Program-made: the position numbers and the translations under genes
Origin: an uncultured Traorella sp.
GTDB taxonomy: Bacteria > Bacillota_I > Bacilli_A > Erysipelotrichales > Erysipelotrichaceae
DNA: 37,490 bases
Direction: 5' to 3'
Assembly (NCBI RefSeq): GCF_944327115.1
Contig: NZ_CALVGS010000016.1
Location: 1 to 37,490, forward strand
In this document: piece by piece, positions 24,429-32,160 of the stretch
Position numbering within the stretch: position 1 is the stretch's first letter
Layout: each line of letters begins with the position of its first letter
Notes under the pieces: generated by a model
Database searches by the model: none
Told to the model about the DNA's origin: nothing
The model's input: only the letters and a program-made list of their open reading frames with translations

Positions 24429-24473
24429 ATGAAAGAGGTTTTAAAAGAAATTTAGTTCGTTTCCTATGAAGCC
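24429..24473 (+). pseudogene. Interrupted relative of the 47-residue peptide gene
   Basis: A strong SD (AAAGGAGG, 8 bases from the ATG) starts MKEVLKEI, then TAG at 24453-24455, then FVSYEA and TGA. The intact gene at 19639 reads MKNVLKAIKFVKSNKK, so M, K, V, L, K, I and then F, V correspond, with the stop in place of Lys9. Promoter and leader also match. The most economical reading is a second copy that lost its frame; no C-terminal half resembling the double-glycine site was found in any frame. An 8-residue leader peptide is the alternative, because a hairpin follows at 24459-24495 (13-base stem with one bulged G). Confidence 0.5.
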
Positions 24474-25189
24474 TGACAGAACTTCATGAGGAAACTAAAA
24501 ATCTCGCTTATGTGTTTTGTGAAAAGAAAGTGTTTTCTGTGAGAGGGCAGACCAATGGACAGTGCAGAGGAGAAGAATTAAAACTGAATATATAAAAACG
24601 TCTACCGTTGTGTAGAAAAAATAGAGAAGTGATCTATTTTAGGACTTCGACAAGAATTGACACGGAAGTGAATGAAATGCTTCTATCCAAAAGCTAATGA
24701 TGGTCATTCCATGAACATAAAAATTCTTGATCAAGCCTGAATGTTTTAAAACAAAAAAAATCGATGATTCCATCGTTGACGAATCGAAAGTGATTTTCAT
24801 ATAGATGGCTTCATGTTTGAATTGTGAATACAATTCGAAGGGAATTTAAAAAAAGTGTTTGGATAAGCTGATTTAGAAATGGTGGGTATCAGGATCCTGA
24901 TGATCATGATTACTATTAAAGCTTGATGAACATGGTTATTAAATACTCCTAAAAAAATAAATGATCCACGTTTATATAAAAGTATTTTCAATAAATGGAT
25001 GCATATCAAAATAAAAAAAGCATCATGAAGATAAAAGCATATAGAAGGTTTATAACTTAACTAGACATTATTTAAAAAGAGAGAAGGGTGCAATATCAAG
25101 TTATATCTAAAAGCTGATCGATCATGAAGCTTTCCAAGATAAATAAGATTTGTATTTATAAATTGAAAATTTGAACAACTGGTTTCATA
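24456..25189 (+). other. Gene-poor stretch between a promoter and a terminator
   Basis: About 730 bases with frequent stops in all plus-strand frames. The minus-strand open frames are 64-70 codons without SD sites and look like chance. The only structure seen is the hairpin GTTTCCTATGAAG/CTTCATGAGGAAAC at 24459-24495. A promoter upstream and a terminator downstream bracket the stretch, so it is probably transcribed. It could be a decayed gene, a long non-coding RNA or simply spacer. No repeat or IS ends were seen. Confidence 0.45.
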
Positions 25190-25221
25190 AAGGGACTGTT
25201 TGAATGGACAGTCCCTTATTT
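25190..25221 (+). terminator. Terminator closing the gene-poor transcript
   Basis: Perfect 10-base stem AAGGGACTGT/ACAGTCCCTT with an 8-base loop (25190-25217), followed by ATTTT. No gene ends nearby, so it must close the transcript from about 24400. Confidence 0.75.
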
Positions 25222-25295
25222 TACAGAATTTTTTATGAAATTTGATATTTTTTTTCATAAAACTCCTTTATAATATAAGAGTTGAGGAGGATTTT

Positions 25296-26132
25296 ATGAT
25301 AAAACTGTTTGCTTGTGATTTAGATGGTACCCTGTTAAATGAATACCATGAGTTTGATGATATAATATTTGATATGATGGATAAGGTCATAAAAGACGGA
25401 AGATATTTTTCATTTGCGACAGGCCGGCATATGCATCCTCAGCAAAGCAAGATCTTAAAGCTTAATGATCGGGATGTTTATACGATCTGTATGAATGGTG
25501 CTTTAATAATGGATCCTTCCCATAAGATCATCTATGATCAGAAGATGACCAGAAAAGCGGTTCACGATCTCTTGGAAACATTTCCTGAAATTCACTTTGA
25601 TTGCATTGGTAAGGATCATGTGCTGGTCCGCATCACCCGAAAGGAATACCTGGAACAGTTCAGTCGCTCCAGCATATGGAATCGGGCCGCTAAGCGATGG
25701 AAGGTTGAAGATTTTATAGAGGATTGTCTTTTTGACCAGAGCATTGAAGATATTCTGTCACATGATATTTATAAGATCAATTGTCGTTTGGATGATCCGA
25801 AAACCATTGATAAGATGAATCATTACCTTCTTGAACACAAGGATGAGATCGTAAATGCTCCTTATGATAACGGCGCTTTTGAAATTACCGCTAAAAATGT
25901 TAATAAGGGAAATGCGGTCGCATGGCTTTGTGAATATCTTCATCTTACAGAAGATGAAGTGGCTGTTTATGGTGATGGCGGCAATGATTTAGAGATGCTG
26001 GCACGATTTAAACATTCATATGCCACATCTAACGGTATCGAAGCTGCGAAGCAGGCTGCCGGTGAAATCATTGGCTGCTGCAAGGATCATGCGGTCGCAA
26101 AACACATCTTAGCAACTCTTCATGATGAGTAA
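25296..26132 (+). CDS. Cof-type HAD-superfamily phosphatase
   Basis: A 278-residue HAD hydrolase of subclass IIB (Cof/YidA-like), soluble, acting on small sugar or nucleotide phosphates. Motif I is LFACDLDGTLLN (about 4-15), motif II is FSFATGR, the motif III lysine lies in VNKGNAVAWL, and motif IV is YGDGGNDLEML. A C2-type cap occupies about 85-195. The start at 25296 (MIKLFACDLDG) is preceded by GAGGAGG five bases upstream; an upstream in-frame ATG at 25242 has no SD. A TATAAT -10 lies at 25270, with a poor -35. It is a single gene, convergent with the UvrA-like gene. Confidence 0.9.
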   Translation: MIKLFACDLDGTLLNEYHEFDDIIFDMMDKVIKDGRYFSFATGRHMHPQQSKILKLNDRDVYTICMNGALIMDPSHKIIYDQKMTRKAVHDLLETFPEIHFDCIGKDHVLVRITRKEYLEQFSRSSIWNRAAKRWKVEDFIEDCLFDQSIEDILSHDIYKINCRLDDPKTIDKMNHYLLEHKDEIVNAPYDNGAFEITAKNVNKGNAVAWLCEYLHLTEDEVAVYGDGGNDLEMLARFKHSYATSNGIEAAKQAAGEIIGCCKDHAVAKHILATLHDE

Positions 26133-26161
26133 AGCCACCGGTCAGGCGGTGGCTTTTTTAT
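26133..26161 (+). terminator. Terminator between the HAD and UvrA-like genes
   Basis: Perfect 8-base stem AGCCACCG/CGGTGGCT with a 6-base loop (26133-26154), then six T. It directly follows the HAD stop and may serve both convergent genes. Confidence 0.92.
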
Positions 26162-28647
26162 ATGAATTTTCCTGTGATGCTCTCACGATTGCTGACAATA
26201 TCAAAAGGAGTTCCTGTTGCGATAATCCTGCCTCCTTCATCACCGCCTTGAGGTCCCATATCAATGATATAATCAGCACTTCTGATCACATCCAGATCGT
26301 GTTCGATCACTATGACAGTTGCTTTGTTTTTGATCAGTGTCTGAAATACCTGCAGTAAAACCTGAACATCTAATGGATGCAAACCGATCGTAGGTTCATC
26401 AAACACGAATATGGAATCTGACTGCATTTTTCCCATTTCACTGGCCAGCTTTAGTCTTTGAGCTTCTCCTCCCGACAAGCTTGGAGTTTCTTCTCCTAAC
26501 GTCAAATAACCCAAGCCAAGGCTTTGTAAGACCTTAAGCCTGGAATAGACATTTTTCATATCTTTAAAGAAATCAAGCGCTGTGTTGACATCCATTTCCA
26601 TTACTTCAGGAAGTGATCGCGCAAGTTTCTCTTTATTATAGTACCTGATGCCATAAGCTGTCTTATCATATCGCGATCCCTTGCAGTTTGGACAAGGGAT
26701 ATCGACATCCGGCAGAAATTGTACATCTAAACTGATTTCTCCGGTACCATCACATACCGGACAACGTAATTTTCCTGTATTGTAGGAAAAATCCTGAGCT
26801 TTATAACCCTTTTCTTTCGCATCCTCTGTTCGCGCATATATTTTACGCAATTCATCATGCACATTTGCATAGGTTGCAATCGTCGAGCGGACATTGATGC
26901 CGATCGGAGTCGCATCGATCAGTTTTACCTGATGGATCCCCTCTGCCTTTACAGATAATACATGATGAGGAAGCTTTTCTTTTTTTATCTGTGCTTGAAG
27001 CGCCGGTATCAGGCTTTCTAAGACCAGCGTTGTTTTTCCCGAACCCGAAACGCCTGTAACAACTGTGAGCTTTCCTTTTGGAATATCTGCTTCAAGTGGT
27101 TTTACCGTATGGATGGCTGTTGTAGAAAGATGTATCTTGCCTTGTTCAAACATCTTTTCATCTACGCTCTTTTTTATCAGCGGTCTTGTTTTCTTTCCTG
27201 CCAGAAACGGACCGATCTGTGAAACAGTATTGGCTTTTATATCTTCAACACTGCCCTGTGCAAGCACCTCACCTCCATGAATGCCTGCCTGTGGTCCCAT
27301 TTCAATGATCCAATTCGACTCTTTCAGTATCTGTGTATCATGATCAACCAATATCACTGAATTCCCATCTGCAATCAAATCATGCATGACTCCATTCAAG
27401 CCTGTGATATTTGATGGATGGAGTCCGATTGACGGTTCATCCAGCACGTATAAAACACCTGTCGTCCGGTTTCGCACAGCACGAGCTAATTGCATACGCT
27501 GTTTCTCACCTGTGGAAAGAGTCGCGGTGCTTCGATCAAGCGTTAAGTAACTAAGTCCCAGATCGATGAGGCGTCTGGCAGAATCTTCAAATGAAGCACA
27601 GATGTTTTTTGCCATAGGAACCATTTCTTCAGGCATATGTGAAGGAACGCTTTGTACCCATTTTCTCAGTTCACTTAAAGTCATCTTACAAGCTTCGTCC
27701 AATGAGATGCCTAATAATTTCGGTGCCCTTGCCGCTTCAGATAAACGAGTACCCTTGCAATCCGGACACACATCCTCTTTTAAAAACTTTTCGACCCTTT
27801 TCATGCCCTTTTCATCTTTCACCTTTGACAAGGCATTTTCTACCGTATAGGTGGCATTATAATATGTAAAATCAAGTTCTGCAGCCTGATTTGATTTTTT
27901 CCCTTTATATAAGATATGTTTTTTTATTGCCGGTCCATGATAAACGATCTCTTTTTCCTTCTCACTCAGATCACGGAAAGGAACATCGGTACGGACCCCC
28001 ATTTCCCGACAAACATCAACCATCAATGACCACATAAGTGAATTCCACGGTGCCACGGCACCTTCATCTATTGTCAGTGATTCATCAGGAACAAGTGTCG
28101 CTTCATCGACCGTCCGTATCATACCTGTCCCGTTACATCTATGACAAGCCCCTTGGCTGTTGAATGCCAGCTCTTCTGCCGAAGGTGCATAAAAATGCGC
28201 ACCACAAACGGGACAGACCAATTCCTTACCGGCAGCAACGGCAAGCGTGGGTCTTAAATAATGTCCGTTTGGACAACGATGCTCAGCTAATCTTGAAAAC
28301 ATGAGCCTTAGACTGTTTAATAATTCTGTACCTGTGCCAAAGGTCGAACGAATATTTGAGATCCCCGGTCTTTGACGTAGTGCCAGCGCTGCGGGAACAT
28401 AAAGCACCTCATCCACCTGAGCCTTTGCTGCCTGCGTCATCCGCCTTCTTGTATAGGTAGAGAGTGCTTCCAGATAACGGCGAGAACCTTCGGCATATAT
28501 CACGCCCAAGGCAAGTGAGGATTTACCCGACCCCGATACACCGGCTATCCCGACGATCTGATTCAAAGGAACATCCACATCGATATTTTTTAAGTTGTGA
28601 ACACGGGCACCTCGAATTATTATCTTCTTAGGTACTGATGTTTTCAT
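26158..28647 (-). CDS. UvrA-like ABC ATPase (short class II UvrA paralogue)
   Basis: An 829-residue UvrA relative with two ABC modules. Module one has Walker A GVSGSGKSSLA (about 34-44) and signature LSTGEKQRMQLARA (about 376). Module two has Walker A GVSGSGKTTLV (about 515), signature LSGGEAQRLKLA and Walker B IFVFDEPTIGLHP. Zinc-type Cys pairs are present, including CPNGH/CPVC, CPDC and CPVC/CPNC. It is about 110 residues shorter than housekeeping UvrA (about 940), missing most of the UvrB-binding region, which is the pattern of class II paralogues such as the drug-associated DrrC. A role in tolerance to DNA-binding drugs is therefore more likely than core excision repair. It is a single gene with its own promoter. 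Confidence 0.9.
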   Translation of the reverse strand: MKTSVPKKIIIRGARVHNLKNIDVDVPLNQIVGIAGVSGSGKSSLALGVIYAEGSRRYLEALSTYTRRRMTQAAKAQVDEVLYVPAALALRQRPGISNIRSTFGTGTELLNSLRLMFSRLAEHRCPNGHYLRPTLAVAAGKELVCPVCGAHFYAPSAEELAFNSQGACHRCNGTGMIRTVDEATLVPDESLTIDEGAVAPWNSLMWSLMVDVCREMGVRTDVPFRDLSEKEKEIVYHGPAIKKHILYKGKKSNQAAELDFTYYNATYTVENALSKVKDEKGMKRVEKFLKEDVCPDCKGTRLSEAARAPKLLGISLDEACKMTLSELRKWVQSVPSHMPEEMVPMAKNICASFEDSARRLIDLGLSYLTLDRSTATLSTGEKQRMQLARAVRNRTTGVLYVLDEPSIGLHPSNITGLNGVMHDLIADGNSVILVDHDTQILKESNWIIEMGPQAGIHGGEVLAQGSVEDIKANTVSQIGPFLAGKKTRPLIKKSVDEKMFEQGKIHLSTTAIHTVKPLEADIPKGKLTVVTGVSGSGKTTLVLESLIPALQAQIKKEKLPHHVLSVKAEGIHQVKLIDATPIGINVRSTIATYANVHDELRKIYARTEDAKEKGYKAQDFSYNTGKLRCPVCDGTGEISLDVQFLPDVDIPCPNCKGSRYDKTAYGIRYYNKEKLARSLPEVMEMDVNTALDFFKDMKNVYSRLKVLQSLGLGYLTLGEETPSLSGGEAQRLKLASEMGKMQSDSIFVFDEPTIGLHPLDVQVLLQVFQTLIKNKATVIVIEHDLDVIRSADYIIDMGPQGGDEGGRIIATGTPFDIVSNRESITGKFI

Positions 28648-28693
28648 GCAATCATCTCTTTTCTTATATCAACGCTTTATTCTTTCAACCGAT

Positions 28694-28722
28694 ATTATAT
28701 GGAAATTACAAAATTATTTCAA
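28694..28722 (-). promoter_or_regulatory. Promoter of the UvrA-like gene
   Basis: TTGAAA (28717-28722) and perfect TATAAT (28694-28699) on the minus strand, spacer exactly 17. Confidence 0.8.
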
Positions 28723-28778
28723 TTAAAAGACGATCACATTGATCTATAAAATCATTGACATATGACTGACATGGATGA

Positions 28779-28979
28779 TTACTGCTGTGCATTCTTTTCT
28801 CGCTTTATTCTTTCTTTTGCTTCCTCAACCGTTTCCCCTTCTCTCATCAAATAACGCTCAACAAAAGCATCTTCGATTTTGGTATAGCCGCCAACGACCG
28901 TATCTTCGATTTTTTTATAAGTGTCAACGACTTTTTCTGCTATTTTTTCATTTGTTGTTACAAGTTTTGATTTTGCCAT
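28779..28979 (-). CDS. Small protein of four 11-residue amphipathic repeats
   Basis: A 66-residue charged helical protein. Residues 6-49 divide into four aligned 11-mers: LVTTNEKIAEK, VVDTYKKIEDT, VVGGYTKIEDA and FVERYLMREGE, with hydrophobic pairs at positions 1-2, an aromatic at 5 and I at 8. The tail GETVEEAKERIKREKNAQQ is a charged helix. Hendecad repeats of this kind form membrane-lying amphipathic helices or right-handed coiled coils. It is the third gene of the TetR-controlled operon, 3 bases after a multispan membrane protein, so peripheral membrane association is plausible. Similar proteins occur in gut Firmicutes as hypotheticals; the function is unknown. Confidence 0.8.
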   Translation of the reverse strand: MAKSKLVTTNEKIAEKVVDTYKKIEDTVVGGYTKIEDAFVERYLMREGETVEEAKERIKREKNAQQ

Positions 28980-28982
28980 ACT

Positions 28983-29654
28983 TCAACTTCCTTTCTTTTT
29001 TTTTGCTATCATAGACAAACCAAGCACCAATACAAAGAGGCATACAGCGGCTCCCGTCATTGCATTCATGAATCGGACCTGCCTTTTATCCATTGAATCA
29101 AAGGAAACAAGCATCGATCGCTGCAAGGTCAATATCGAAGCAGATACCTCCGCATAATTGATGTTTCGGATCATCCTTAATAGAGATGATGAATGTTTGC
29201 GCTGTTTTACAGCTCTCACGATTGCGATCACGATTTTACAAAAAGTATAAGTCGCAATCGTTATCATCGTGATTTTTTCATATTTTGTGGCAATATCCTG
29301 CGATAGGCTGATATAATTGACCACAGCAAGAACGATGCCCAACACAATTAACAGTACGCCGGAGAATTTCATTACGAATACATCCATATCATTCGAAAAT
29401 GATTTGCGGTGTTTACGGTCAAACAATACCGCAGAAAAACGCATCATGGCCAAAATACCATAAAAAGCCCCCATTGAAATAAACCAAAGCGAATAATTTA
29501 TAATACCGAGCACACAATGGTATAAGGCATAGAATAAATTGAACACAAAGGCAGCCATAGCGGATACCATGATACGGTAGTACTGGCTTGATATCATCTT
29601 TTTACCTGTTTTCGTCCTGCTAATCAGTGATACAGCTTTCTGTTTCAGTTTCAA
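28983..29654 (-). CDS. Multispan membrane protein of a TetR-controlled operon
   Basis: A 223-residue membrane protein with about six hydrophobic segments: around 30-50, 55-75, 95-115, 127-147 and 195-215, among others. The loops are basic (DRKHRKSF, VKQRKHSS) and the C-terminus ends in IAKKKKGS. No enzymatic motif is visible and I do not recognise the family. The ATG overlaps the preceding gene's stop by 4 bases (ATGA), and the small repeat protein follows 3 bases later, so the three are produced together. Confidence 0.75.
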   Translation of the reverse strand: MKLKQKAVSLISRTKTGKKMISSQYYRIMVSAMAAFVFNLFYALYHCVLGIINYSLWFISMGAFYGILAMMRFSAVLFDRKHRKSFSNDMDVFVMKFSGVLLIVLGIVLAVVNYISLSQDIATKYEKITMITIATYTFCKIVIAIVRAVKQRKHSSSLLRMIRNINYAEVSASILTLQRSMLVSFDSMDKRQVRFMNAMTGAAVCLFVLVLGLSMIAKKKKGS

Positions 29655-30022
29655 CCCTTAATACCTTTTGTCAGAGGAATAAGGCAAAGCAAAACAACAA
29701 TTCCAACAAGTCCGATTACAACACCTATAATCATTTGGCCCCAGACCATGCTGAAGCACATCCCTACACCCAGCGCTAAAGCACCAACGACACCAATAAT
29801 AACTGTCATAACAGTTTTTCCAGAAATGTGAATCGGTTCCTTATGCTCCATCTTTCTCCATACAATCAATGTGATAAGACCAACAATCAGACCGATACAA
29901 CCGAAAATAATGCCCAGATTAAATGTGTTCCACTTTGGGATCAGCACCATGCACATGCCAAGCGCAAATAGGACAACACTGAATGATCCTAACATCAGTG
30001 CAACAAAACTGCTTTTTTTCAT
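29651..30022 (-). CDS. Small four-span membrane protein, first gene of the TetR-controlled operon
   Basis: A 123-residue protein made almost entirely of four membrane helices in two similar pairs (about 8-28, 35-55, 70-92, 96-116). A short cytoplasmic loop, WRKMEHKEPIHISGK, lies between the pairs. The glycine-rich helices (LGIIFGCIGLIVGLI and IIGVVIGLVGIVVLL) resemble each other, which suggests an internal duplication. SD TTGGAGGTG precedes the ATG. Divergent from the TetR regulator at 30146 and controlled by the shared operator region. Substrate or role unknown. Confidence 0.75.
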   Translation of the reverse strand: MKKSSFVALMLGSFSVVLFALGMCMVLIPKWNTFNLGIIFGCIGLIVGLITLIVWRKMEHKEPIHISGKTVMTVIIGVVGALALGVGMCFSMVWGQMIIGVVIGLVGIVVLLCLIPLTKGIKG

Positions 30023-30049
30023 TTGATAAACACCTCCAAAGCATTAAAA

Positions 30050-30129
30050 CAACAGTTGTTGTTTCTTTGCAAATCAAGTATAATGGACTTGCAAAAAGAA
30101 AACAATCATCAATTTACCAACAACTGTTG
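30050..30129. promoter_or_regulatory. Divergent promoters and paired operators of the TetR locus
   Basis: Plus promoter: TTGTTG (30056-30061) and TATAAT (30079-30084), spacer 17. Minus promoter: TTGTTT (30100-30105) and TATACT (30077-30082), spacer 17, so the two -10 elements overlap. The 12-mer CAACAGTTGTTG lies at 30050-30061 and in inverted orientation at 30118-30129, flanking the promoters like a pair of TetR operators. Bound repressor would block both directions. Confidence 0.8.
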
Positions 30130-30145
30130 AGATAAAGGAGCTTTT

Positions 30146-30697
30146 ATGAATACCCCCAATAACAAACGAAAAAAAGAGTCAAGAGAGCGTATCGAGAAGG
30201 TTTTTATCGAATTGCTCCAGACAAAAGAAGTAAATAAGATCAGTGTGTCTGATATTTGCAAAAAGGCCGGATTAAACCGGACCACCTTTTATGCAAATTA
30301 TACCGATATTTACGGATTGGCCGATGCAATCCGGGATAAGCTGGAAAACGACGTATCCGATTTATATAAAGAGGAAATCACGCAAGGTTTCAACAGCAAC
30401 GACTATCTGAAGTTATTTCGTCATATCAAAGAGAATCAAATCTTCTATCGAACCTATTTTAAGCTCGGTTATGATAATAACTATAAAATCATTCGCTACG
30501 ACAGTTCCCTTGCCCGAGAACATTTTCAAAACAAACTTGTTGAATATCACATGGAATTTTTCAAAGCAGGCATTACTCAAATCATAAAGCTCTGGTTGAA
30601 AAACGGCTGTAAAGAAAGCCCGGAAGATATGTTTGAAATTATCAAAAGTGAATATCGCGGGCGGGAGCAATTTTTTGCGGCTAAAAATACGGAGTAA
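30146..30697 (+). CDS. TetR/AcrR-family transcriptional regulator
   Basis: A 183-residue regulator. The N-terminal TetR HTH spans about 12-58, with INKISVSDICKKAGLNRTTFYANY-like features (here VNKISVSDICKKAG then LNRTTFYANYTD). The C-terminal ligand/dimer domain is all-helical (about 70-180), of the DUF/TetR_C type seen in Firmicutes. SD AAAGGAG precedes the ATG. It is divergent from the three-gene membrane operon and presumably represses it and itself through the inverted 12-mers. Such regulators usually sense a small amphipathic molecule or membrane stress; the ligand here is unknown. Confidence 0.9.
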   Translation: MNTPNNKRKKESRERIEKVFIELLQTKEVNKISVSDICKKAGLNRTTFYANYTDIYGLADAIRDKLENDVSDLYKEEITQGFNSNDYLKLFRHIKENQIFYRTYFKLGYDNNYKIIRYDSSLAREHFQNKLVEYHMEFFKAGITQIIKLWLKNGCKESPEDMFEIIKSEYRGREQFFAAKNTE

Positions 30698-30742
30698 TAT
30701 TTTTGCCATTGGTTTCATCTCTCAAGAATTACCACATACAGC

Positions 30743-30778
30743 AAGCGGTGATGCTCTTCTTAAAGAATATCGCCGCTT
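30743..30778 (+). terminator. Possible hairpin after the tetR gene
   Basis: AAGCGGTGAT/ATCGCCGCTT (one G-T pair) with a 16-base loop. Only TTCC follows, so it is a weak terminator at best. Confidence 0.4.
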
Positions 30779-30841
30779 TCCTATATCCTCTCTTAAACAC
30801 CGTTTTATTACCGGATCATTATTTTCAAGATATATTGTAAT

Positions 30842-30892
30842 AAAAAAATCCCGCCTCCGTAGATAAGTGTCGGTTATCTACTTTAGCAGGAT
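30842..30892 (-). terminator. Terminator of the alcohol dehydrogenase gene
   Basis: Two nested stems on the minus strand: outer ATCCTGC/GCGGGAT and inner GTAGATAA/TTATCTAC, followed by seven T. Confidence 0.85.
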
Positions 30893-30910
30893 CAGATCAT
30901 TATTTTTTTC

Positions 30911-32071
30911 TTATAAAGCCATTTTATAGATTTTCTTTACATCCTCTGCATCAAGAGCAACAAATCCATTTTTAAGTCCGCCATCAGCTGCTTTCTGAGC
31001 CATGACATCAAAATGAGATTCATCAATATCAATTTCATGTAAAGAGCCAGGAAGATTCAATGATTTAAAGAATTCACGAGTTTTCTGGATTGCGGCATGA
31101 GCGATTTCCATATCACTGCCTTCATGGATACCCCATACATTCTTTCCGTATTCGACAAATTTCCATAGCGTATCTTCATTTAATACATATTCCATCCAGT
31201 TTGGTGTTAAGATGGCTAATCCTACACCATGGGTAATATCATAGAAAGCACTTAATTCATGTTCCATCGGATGTACGGACCATGAGGTATTTTCACCATA
31301 GGAGCAGATACCATTGATAGCCATAGAGCTTGCCCACATTAGATTTGCACGTGCTTCATAATTTTTTGGATCTTCTAAAGCAATCGGTGCATATTTGATG
31401 CAGGTCTTTAAGATACCTTCACAGAAACGCGCTTGCAGATAAGCTCCTTTTTCCTGATTAAAGTAATTTTCAAAGGTATGGCTCATGATATCAGCTGTAC
31501 CGGCTGCTGTCTGGTAAGCAGATACTGAATACGTATATTGAGGATCCAAGATAGAGAAAACAGGCTTTGTAAGATCATTTCCCGATCCCCATTTCTCATT
31601 TTTTGTTAAGTCTGAGATGACTGCAAAACCATCCATCTCACTACCGGTAGCGGCTAATGTCAATACAGCTGCAACAGGCAATGCTTTTGTGATCTTATTT
31701 CGATCTAACACCTGATCCCATGGATCTCCTTCATAACAAACACCACTGGCAATGATCTTTGAACAGTCGATCGTACTGCCGCCGCCTACTGCCAAAACTG
31801 CTGTCAGACCATGCTGACGACAGATTTCTACACCTTTGCGTACAGATTCAATACGTGGATTTGGTTCAACACCTGCAAGCTCCTGCCATTCGATACCTGC
31901 CTTTTTTAATTGTTCACAAACCTTATCATATAAACCAATCTTTTTGATACTGCCGCCTCCATATACAAGAAGCACTTTGTCAGAGATTTTTTTCAAATTC
32001 TCTCCCAAATTCTCAATCTGACCTTTTCCAAAATAAATTTGTGTCGGTATGTTATAATGAAAATTCTGCAT
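30911..32071 (-). CDS. Iron-type (group III) alcohol dehydrogenase, butanol dehydrogenase-like
   Basis: A 386-residue NAD(P)H-dependent alcohol/aldehyde dehydrogenase of the BdhA/YqhD family. The cofactor site is AVGGGSTIDCSKIIA (about 93-107). Metal ligands appear in AGTADIMSHTFENYF (Asp and His), HPMEHELSAFYDITHG (two His). The Rossmann-like opening YGGGSIKKIGLYDKV is typical. The enzyme probably reduces aldehydes at the end of fermentation or detoxifies them; the preferred substrate is not readable. Strong SD AAAGGAGG. Single gene, with terminators on both sides, downstream of the beta-glucoside operon but separate from it. Confidence 0.92.
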   Translation of the reverse strand: MQNFHYNIPTQIYFGKGQIENLGENLKKISDKVLLVYGGGSIKKIGLYDKVCEQLKKAGIEWQELAGVEPNPRIESVRKGVEICRQHGLTAVLAVGGGSTIDCSKIIASGVCYEGDPWDQVLDRNKITKALPVAAVLTLAATGSEMDGFAVISDLTKNEKWGSGNDLTKPVFSILDPQYTYSVSAYQTAAGTADIMSHTFENYFNQEKGAYLQARFCEGILKTCIKYAPIALEDPKNYEARANLMWASSMAINGICSYGENTSWSVHPMEHELSAFYDITHGVGLAILTPNWMEYVLNEDTLWKFVEYGKNVWGIHEGSDMEIAHAAIQKTREFFKSLNLPGSLHEIDIDESHFDVMAQKAADGGLKNGFVALDAEDVKKIYKMAL

Positions 32072-32126
32072 AATATGTCCTCCTTTTTTTATATCTTATC
32101 ACATTCAATGACGATTTGCACGACAG

Positions 32127-32148
32127 AAAAGGAGCATTGCTGCTCCTT
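32127..32148 (-). terminator. Terminator of the beta-glucoside operon
   Basis: Perfect 8-base stem AAGGAGCA/TGCTCCTT with a 4-base loop (32129-32148), 13 bases after the stop, followed by TTCTG. The T-tract is modest. Confidence 0.75.
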
Positions 32149-32160
32149 CCATGTGAGGTC

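Noticed and set aside
24639-25258. Three minus-strand open frames of 64-70 codons in the gene-poor kilobase
   Set aside because: No SD sites, no recognisable composition or motifs, and they lie antisense to a stretch with a promoter and terminator on the plus strand. They look like chance frames in AT-rich DNA.
30698-30842. Possible small gene between tetR and the alcohol dehydrogenase
   Set aside because: The only open frame runs on from inside tetR in another frame, with no SD. The segment appears to be an intergenic spacer with weak hairpins.
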